Below are positions 58,570-64,000 of a stretch of 64,000 nucleotides of DNA, piece after piece. The stretch is taken from positions 547,001 to 611,000 of the forward strand of contig NC_061152.1 in the NCBI RefSeq assembly GCF_905220365.1, written 5' to 3'. Position 1 is the stretch's first letter. Every line of letters begins with the position of its first letter. A program made the translations under genes and the position numbers. The notes under the pieces were generated by a model. That model was not told the DNA's origin. It worked only from the letters and a program-made list of their open reading frames with translations, and ran no database searches. The DNA comes from Vanessa cardui. Its lineage: Eukaryota; Arthropoda; Insecta; Lepidoptera; Nymphalidae.

Positions 58570-59000
58570 TATAAAACACAACACAAATTTAACGATACAC
58601 ATTTAAAAATGACAATTATCTTAACGATTCAATAATCATTAACGCATTAGTAATATTCTTTTAATTATAAGAACGTCATTAAATGTATTTAACATTGAGT
58701 GGACTTAAGTCATTTTGTCTTAATGAATATCTAATTAAATAATGACGTCACTAATTAAAACAATATTATACTAACCAGTATTATGTTTGTTTGTATTGCA
58801 GACATTTTTTTTTAAAAGCTATGCCAGCGACTTCATGCGCAATTCTATTAAAAAAAAGTTTAAAGATACTCTTTTTACATCAACTATTCGACGGTGAAAG
58901 TCTCATCCAAATCGGTCAAGACGTTCCAGAGATTAGCCGGAACATACAGAAATGAAAAATACATACATATGCATTTATCGAAAAGCGGTAATTTTTAAAT
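58570..59000. other. no gene recognised
   Basis: AT-rich; a partial repeat related to family H2 (GATTAGCCGGAACATACAG) near 58930. Confidence 0.4.
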
Positions 59001-59004
59001 TTTT

Positions 59005-59161
59005 GTTTGCCCGTCTATTTGTTCCGGCTAATCTCTGGAACGGCTGGACCGATTTTGACGGGACTTTCACTGGCAGATAGCTGATATAATAGGGAGTAAC
59101 TTAGGCTACAATAATATACTAATAATATTTTTTTGTTAAATTAAAACGCGTACAAGGTAGT
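59005..59161 (+). mobile_element. Helitron-like family H2, copy 4
   Basis: Only the 3' half, from TTCCGGCTAATCTCTGGAAC to a degenerate AAGGTAGT end. Confidence 0.5.
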
Positions 59162-59517
59162 ATCTAACTAAATGCAATCAAATGCATGTATGTCAGATTC
59201 AGGCCTGTGACGAATAATGAACATTTTACATAAAAAAAAAATACAACAAAATTCTTTATTAATTTGTAAAACTATTAATTATTACAATTACCTCAACCGC
59301 AGACGTCGATAACGATATATCATTGAATAAAAAAAAAACCGAGTTACGATAATATTCGAAATAGGTTATAGTTTAAAACGCCTATGTCAAGAGTACCGAT
59401 CTTTCTGCCTAAAAACATTTAACACCTTCATAGACAATATTTAGAATACAGCGAATATTGCATTTTAATCGCATCATATTAAAAAACTAAATGCTACTAA
59501 ACCAACTATGAACGTAT

Positions 59518-59763
59518 AACAACAGCCTGTAAATTCCCACTGCTAGGCTAAAGGCCTCCTCTCCCTTTGAGGAGAAGGTTTGGAACATATTCCACCACGC
59601 TGTTCCAATGCGGGTCGGTGGAATAGACATGTGGCAGAATTTCTATGAAATTTGTCACATGCAATGCAAATTAAGCACATGAATCAGTGGTGCTTGCCTG
59701 GGTTTGGACCCGCAATCATCGGTTAAGATGCGCACTTTCTTACCACTGGGCCATCTCGACTCA
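59518..59763 (-). mobile_element. SINE-A
   Basis: First of two adjacent copies in the same orientation. Confidence 0.7.
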
Positions 59764-59797
59764 ACTATGAACGTATATTATATAATTATTTATATAC

Positions 59798-60018
59798 AAC
59801 AACAACAGCCTGTAAATTTCCCGCTGCTGAGCTAAGGATTCCTGTCCGGTTGAGGAGAAAGTTTGGAAGACATTCCAACACGCTAAGCGGGTCGACGGAT
59901 TCACATGTGGCATATTTAGACACATGCGGGTTTCCTCACGATGTTTTCCTTCACTCGAGATAATTGGTTTGTACTGGTTTGAACCAGTAATTATATCGGT
60001 TAAGATGTACGCGTTCCA
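59798..60018 (-). mobile_element. SINE-A, diverged
   Basis: Second copy; the A box end is lost. Confidence 0.6.
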
Positions 60019-60212
60019 GGGCTCTTTATTTATATAATATACTATTAATATCCCACTTCTAAGGTGCTGCGAAAAGAATGTCTGAAGCAATTTCTAACCC
60101 AGTGCTCCAATACGGATTAGAGCTGGCATCAATAAAAAAACACTGTTTTTATATTTGTCTGAAAATGTATATATTATCTTATAGTAGGCAATATGCTATA
60201 TTTTATAATAAT

Positions 60213-60474
60213 ACTAGCGACCCGGCTTCGCACGTGTATTATACTGATAAATATTTACAGGTTTTTTCTTTAATTTTTGATAACAAATTAGAAACATCTA
60301 AAATTATCATCGTTTCTTTACTATAATGTCCATGTATTATATACAAAAAACTTCCTCTCGAATCACTCTATCTATTAAAATAAACCGCATCAAAATCCGT
60401 TGTGTAATTTCAAAGATCTATCCATACATAGATACAGACAGCGGTAAACGACTTTGTTTTATACTATGTAATGA
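60213..60474 (-). mobile_element. Helitron-like element
   Basis: On the minus strand it starts TCATTACATAGTATAAAACA and ends GCGAAGCCGGGTCG then CTAGT. A compact, nearly complete copy of 262 bases. Confidence 0.75.
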
Positions 60475-60479
60475 AATTC

Positions 60480-61685
60480 ATTCCAGTACAAAATCTCGAT
60501 TATTATTCAAAGGCAAATTGTCTTTTACCCGAATTTGAATACGACCACAGCATGCGGCTTACAGATACTAACCACAAAAATTGATAAAAAAAAAACAATC
60601 AAATATATACGACGAAAGTTACATAATTCAAAACGTAATATAAACTTCGGTGTCAATCGTGAGTGAGTTCGGAAAAGTGTAAAAAGATTAAAAAAAAAAA
60701 AGAATATCATATCATATATAATCATTTTTAATCTGTACAAATCTGTAAAACATATCCCAAGTGACAGTTTGCGTTTCGTTACTTACATCATAATTATTTA
60801 AACTGAAATCTGACAGATACTCAAAAGAAGTGTTCTTTTTTTTTAATGGCAAAGAAACATTTTACACAGATTATCTTATCAACTCAAAAAGTATTTAAGG
60901 ATGAACGATAAAGTCTAGAGAAGAAAGAAATACAGGAAATACGAATTCAAGAGGAAAATAAACAAAAAAACAGGAAGGATTCCTGTCAGATTTTATTGCA
61001 AAGTCGCCATTTTTAATAGACACGCACTTCGGTCATTTGGTGATTCAGTTTATGAATTAGAAAAAGCGTCATAAAGCTGTTTCATTAAATAGCCGATCTG
61101 TGGACGAACATCACGGTGGAAAATGCACCAATGGCGCAACGGTATGAATACTTTTCGACCAATCACGAGTTGATATCTTCGATCAATCAAGCTATCGTCC
61201 AATGACATCGCGTCAATTTTCTGTGTTTATTTGACTTTCTTCCTCATATACAATCGGGGTAAGAAAAGGTTCGTCACCTTAAGATCTATTTTCGTGTGCT
61301 CAGTACGAGCGATAATCTGCTCTACCGATCGAGAATGACGTATTGCGTCGCAATGATTTGACGTTTAGATTCAAAAGGTACTAAGAGCTTTAGACTCGAT
61401 AAAGGAATTAATTTGAAAACTGACGGAGGTTTTCTTACTCTGACTGTACATTGTATAAGTTCGTAGCGTCAATAGGGAATTGGTTTGTGGGCCTAACGAT
61501 CACATGACCAATTCTGATACCTTGGGCTATTCTCGTATCCAATAACACACAAGAAATAAAACTTGAAACTTAATAATTTGGGGTATTGACTTATCTTAAT
61601 TAAAAAATAAAACTCTCATTAATACTTGAAGTATTTTTATCTGTGTGGTAATATTGTTTTATATATTGTAAAAACTTGTACTACT
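60480..61685. other. low-repeat interval, no gene recognised
   Basis: The longest stretch in the right third without a recognised mobile element. Moderate GC at 61080-61500. Checked on the minus strand for missing aconitase exons; none of the family motifs was seen. Confidence 0.45.
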
Positions 61686-61689
61686 TAGT

Positions 61690-61943
61690 GTTAGTACCTG
61701 GTGGCAGGTAGGTCACCATTACCCATAGACAATGACGCTGTAAGAAATATTAACTATTCCTTACATCGTCAATGTGCCACCAACCTTGGGAACTAAGACG
61801 CTATGTCCCTTGTGCCTGTAGTCACTAGCTCACTCACCCTTCAAACCGGAACCCAACAATAGTGAGTACTGTTATTTAGCGGTAGAATAACTGATGAGTG
61901 GGTGGTACCTAGACGGGCTTGTACAAAGCCCTGCCACCAAGTA
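61690..61943 (-). mobile_element. SINE-B
   Basis: Nearly complete. Confidence 0.7.
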
Positions 61944-61967
61944 AAATAACATATAAATAAAGATAAG

Positions 61968-62045
61968 CTTCACTTAATTTATTAAATGACGATTCAAAAG
62001 TGCTTGTAAAAGCCTTCTTGAATAGCGTTTATTTTGATTTGATTT
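61968..62045 (+). mobile_element. LINE-D 3' end fragment
   Basis: Only the last 75 bases of the family. Confidence 0.5.
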
Positions 62046-62269
62046 GTTAAGTAGAATCGACCAGTTCCGACTAAGCTAAACATAATCTTTGTGAGAAATT
62101 ATCGAAGTTCTATTATTATAAGTTAGTCGAAGCGCCCTTTGACAATTGGTTCCAGGAGAAACAATCATATCGGCGAATAATTTGTCAACAGACGAATATG
62201 TTTAAAATAAAATACTTAGATTAGTTCCATACATAAATTCGTACAATACTTTATAAGTAAAATAAAGTA

Positions 62270-62347
62270 AAGTAACAGCCTGTACATTTCCCACTGCTGA
62301 GATAAGGCCTCCTCTTCCATTAAGGAGAGGGTTTGGAACATATTCCA
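62270..62347 (-). mobile_element. SINE-A tail fragment
   Basis: Only the 3' 75 bases. Confidence 0.55.
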
Positions 62348-62467
62348 TTGTACTTTATATTTTTTTGCTGTCGGTACTCATTCGACTGTCTATATGATAG
62401 GCGGAGACAAAACAGTTACAAATATTTTCTTTTCTGTATGACGACCGTTTTTTTTTTTTTTTAATTT

Positions 62468-62609
62468 GTTAGCCATAACAACAGGCACAAGGGACATAAC
62501 AAATTAGTTCCCACGATTAGTGACTGACAGCGATATTGTCTATGGGTTGTGGTGACCACGTACTATCAGGCAGGCCATTTGCTCATCCGAATACATATAC
62601 CATAAAAGA
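62468..62609 (+). mobile_element. SINE-B fragment
   Basis: 3' half, from GCACAAGGGACATAACA. Confidence 0.55.
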
Positions 62610-62783
62610 ATTTCAACTTAACAAACAAAAAAAATCTTTTTCTATTTAAAACTTGACTATTGAACCATTTTTGCAACCGTGTTAAGCCGGGAAGGGTTGC
62701 TAGATTTAATTTAAAAAAAAATACCTAGCCCTGGAGCCAGCCATGTGGTCGGTCTATACTAGTATAAACAAAAGAGTAAAAGT

Positions 62784-63024
62784 AACAGCCTGTAAATTTC
62801 CAACAGCTGGGATAAGGCCTCCTCTTCCATTAAGGAGAGGGCTTGGAACATATTCCACCACGCTGTGCCAATGCGGGTTGGTGGAATGCACATGTGGCAC
62901 AATTTCGATGAAAATAGACACATGCAGGTTTCCTAACGATGTTTTCCTTCACCGTCGAGCACGAAATAAAGCACATATATATATAGTGGTGCTTGTCTGG
63001 GTTTGAACCCGCAATCTCAGCTCA
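62784..63024 (-). mobile_element. SINE-A
   Basis: Most of the family, with a shortened head. Confidence 0.65.
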
Positions 63025-63232
63025 ATATAGCAGCTAGTGTATACTAATGCTAATATATCATAAATGTGAAAGTTACTCTATCCGTCCATCACAGATAAAC
63101 CATTAAACCGAAATCTATGTTTTTTCCATAAAGGCAAATTTAAACTCCAAGGAGCATGAGCTCGTAGGCTTTTTGTTCGCCTAATACCTAACGAGCAAAC
63201 CTCGAACCGCAAGCAAAACCGAGGACAGCAAA

Positions 63233-63519
63233 CAATGATGTTCTAGTAAACAGATATGTCATTAACGCGCAAAAAATGAAGACTAGAAAACGTCCCAATT
63301 GGGACGTTTGCCTTTAGTCGTTTTACGCCAGTAATACGTTATAATACATCATAATTATGTAGTAATACGTTTTGCGTATTTCAAACATCTAATTATCCCT
63401 TTTACTTATTGTGTTTATCAAGCTATCCTTTTTACTTGTAACGAAATCTAAAATAAACGGTCCCCGGGGCGGCACACTTTTTTCATATATATACATATCT
63501 GTTTATTAGAATATCATTG
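63233..63519. mobile_element. foldback MITE M1, copy 4 (best copy)
   Basis: About 290 bases with inverted ends of roughly 27 bases (CAATGATGTTCTAGTAAACA). A perfect 22-bp palindrome centred on CCCAATTGGG lies at 63288-63309. AT-rich between; noncoding. Confidence 0.75.
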
Positions 63520-63631
63520 ACAACAAAACAATTAAATAATCACACTTTCCTATATCTCATTAACAAATAGAGGATTAACGAACGATCGTTAATTAATGAC
63601 TTCCAATACGCGCCATCCCCATCCTCCTCGC

Positions 63632-63765
63632 TATAAATACGCAAGGTTATTGCCAATTTTAATCAGTTGCAATCTTGCATTCGATGTGTCAACATCTAAA
63701 AGTGTTAAATATAGTGACAGTGGTTAGGTATAATATCTGTATCAAAATTTGAATTTAGTTGAAAG
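63632..63765 (+). promoter_or_regulatory. candidate TATA promoter with noncoding first exon
   Basis: TATAAATA at 63632-63639 lies 33 bases before the A of an arthropod initiator TCAGT (63663-63667). About 100 bases downstream is a good splice donor, AAAG|GTATGT, at 63765/63766; another GTATAA lies at 63727. The arrangement fits the start of a plus-strand gene with a short first exon that continues past the window. No coding sequence is visible. Confidence 0.5.
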
Positions 63766-64000
63766 GTATGTATAGAAATAATTTGTATATTTTACTATTT
63801 AAATATTGTGCCAAAAATAACGTTTTAGTACATAATCTTCCAAACATTTTGAAATACCTTCATTTTGAAAATCATTCAAATGATAATGCTATGTTTAGTA
63901 TAATGTTTACGTTGACAAATTAGTTAGGGTATAACTAGGGTATAAAATTTATATTTTTAAAATACCATTTTTAATCTGTACTGTTAATATCAAACAAATA

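Overview
This is an AT-rich, intron-rich insect nuclear DNA window packed with transposon debris. The repeat types (tRNA-derived SINEs, Helitron-like elements starting TC and ending CTAGT, short foldback MITEs, LINE tails) and the gene structures suggest a lepidopteran, probably a butterfly. That assignment is an inference from pattern, not from a database match. No bacterial-type operon, CRISPR array, rRNA gene or genuine tRNA gene was seen.

Four host genes can be reconstructed by joining exons in phase. (1) Urm1, minus strand, 4205-5403, two exons, 108 residues, complete with its C-terminal Gly-Gly. (2) A small XTBD (XRN2-binding domain) protein, plus strand, 7147-8120, two exons, 105 residues. 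(3) A glycoside hydrolase family 38 alpha-mannosidase-like gene, minus strand, 34741 down to 11941, with 16 resolved exons and one gap in the model. Its active site departs from the family consensus. (4) The C-terminal 493 residues of cytosolic aconitase/IRP1, minus strand, 52326 down to 38316, 11 exons in perfect phase. No exon for its N-terminal half was found up to 64000. A TATA box plus arthropod initiator at 63632-63667 may start a further plus-strand gene that runs off the window.

Layout: 1-4200 repeats; 4205-8140 Urm1 and the XTBD gene, head to head; 8366-11610 a nest of elements (a hAT-like unit with TATCGATA clusters holding a foldback MITE and a Helitron); 11941-34741 the GH38 gene, whose introns hold a mariner copy, a nearly complete LINE with ORF1 and ORF2, and many SINEs; 37200-52326 aconitase, whose introns hold a six-unit 98-bp tandem array tied to a Helitron end, a CA microsatellite, a duplicated reverse transcriptase fragment and paired MITEs; 52327-63600 repeats only.

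Three SINE families dominate and are called A, B and C here. A and C carry tRNA-like A and B boxes. The most notable points are the altered GH38 catalytic residues, the missing GH38 exon next to a mariner insertion, the missing aconitase 5' half, the Helitron-linked tandem array, and the LINE whose two ORFs share one frame across three stop codons. Nothing seen amounts to a clear new biological system.
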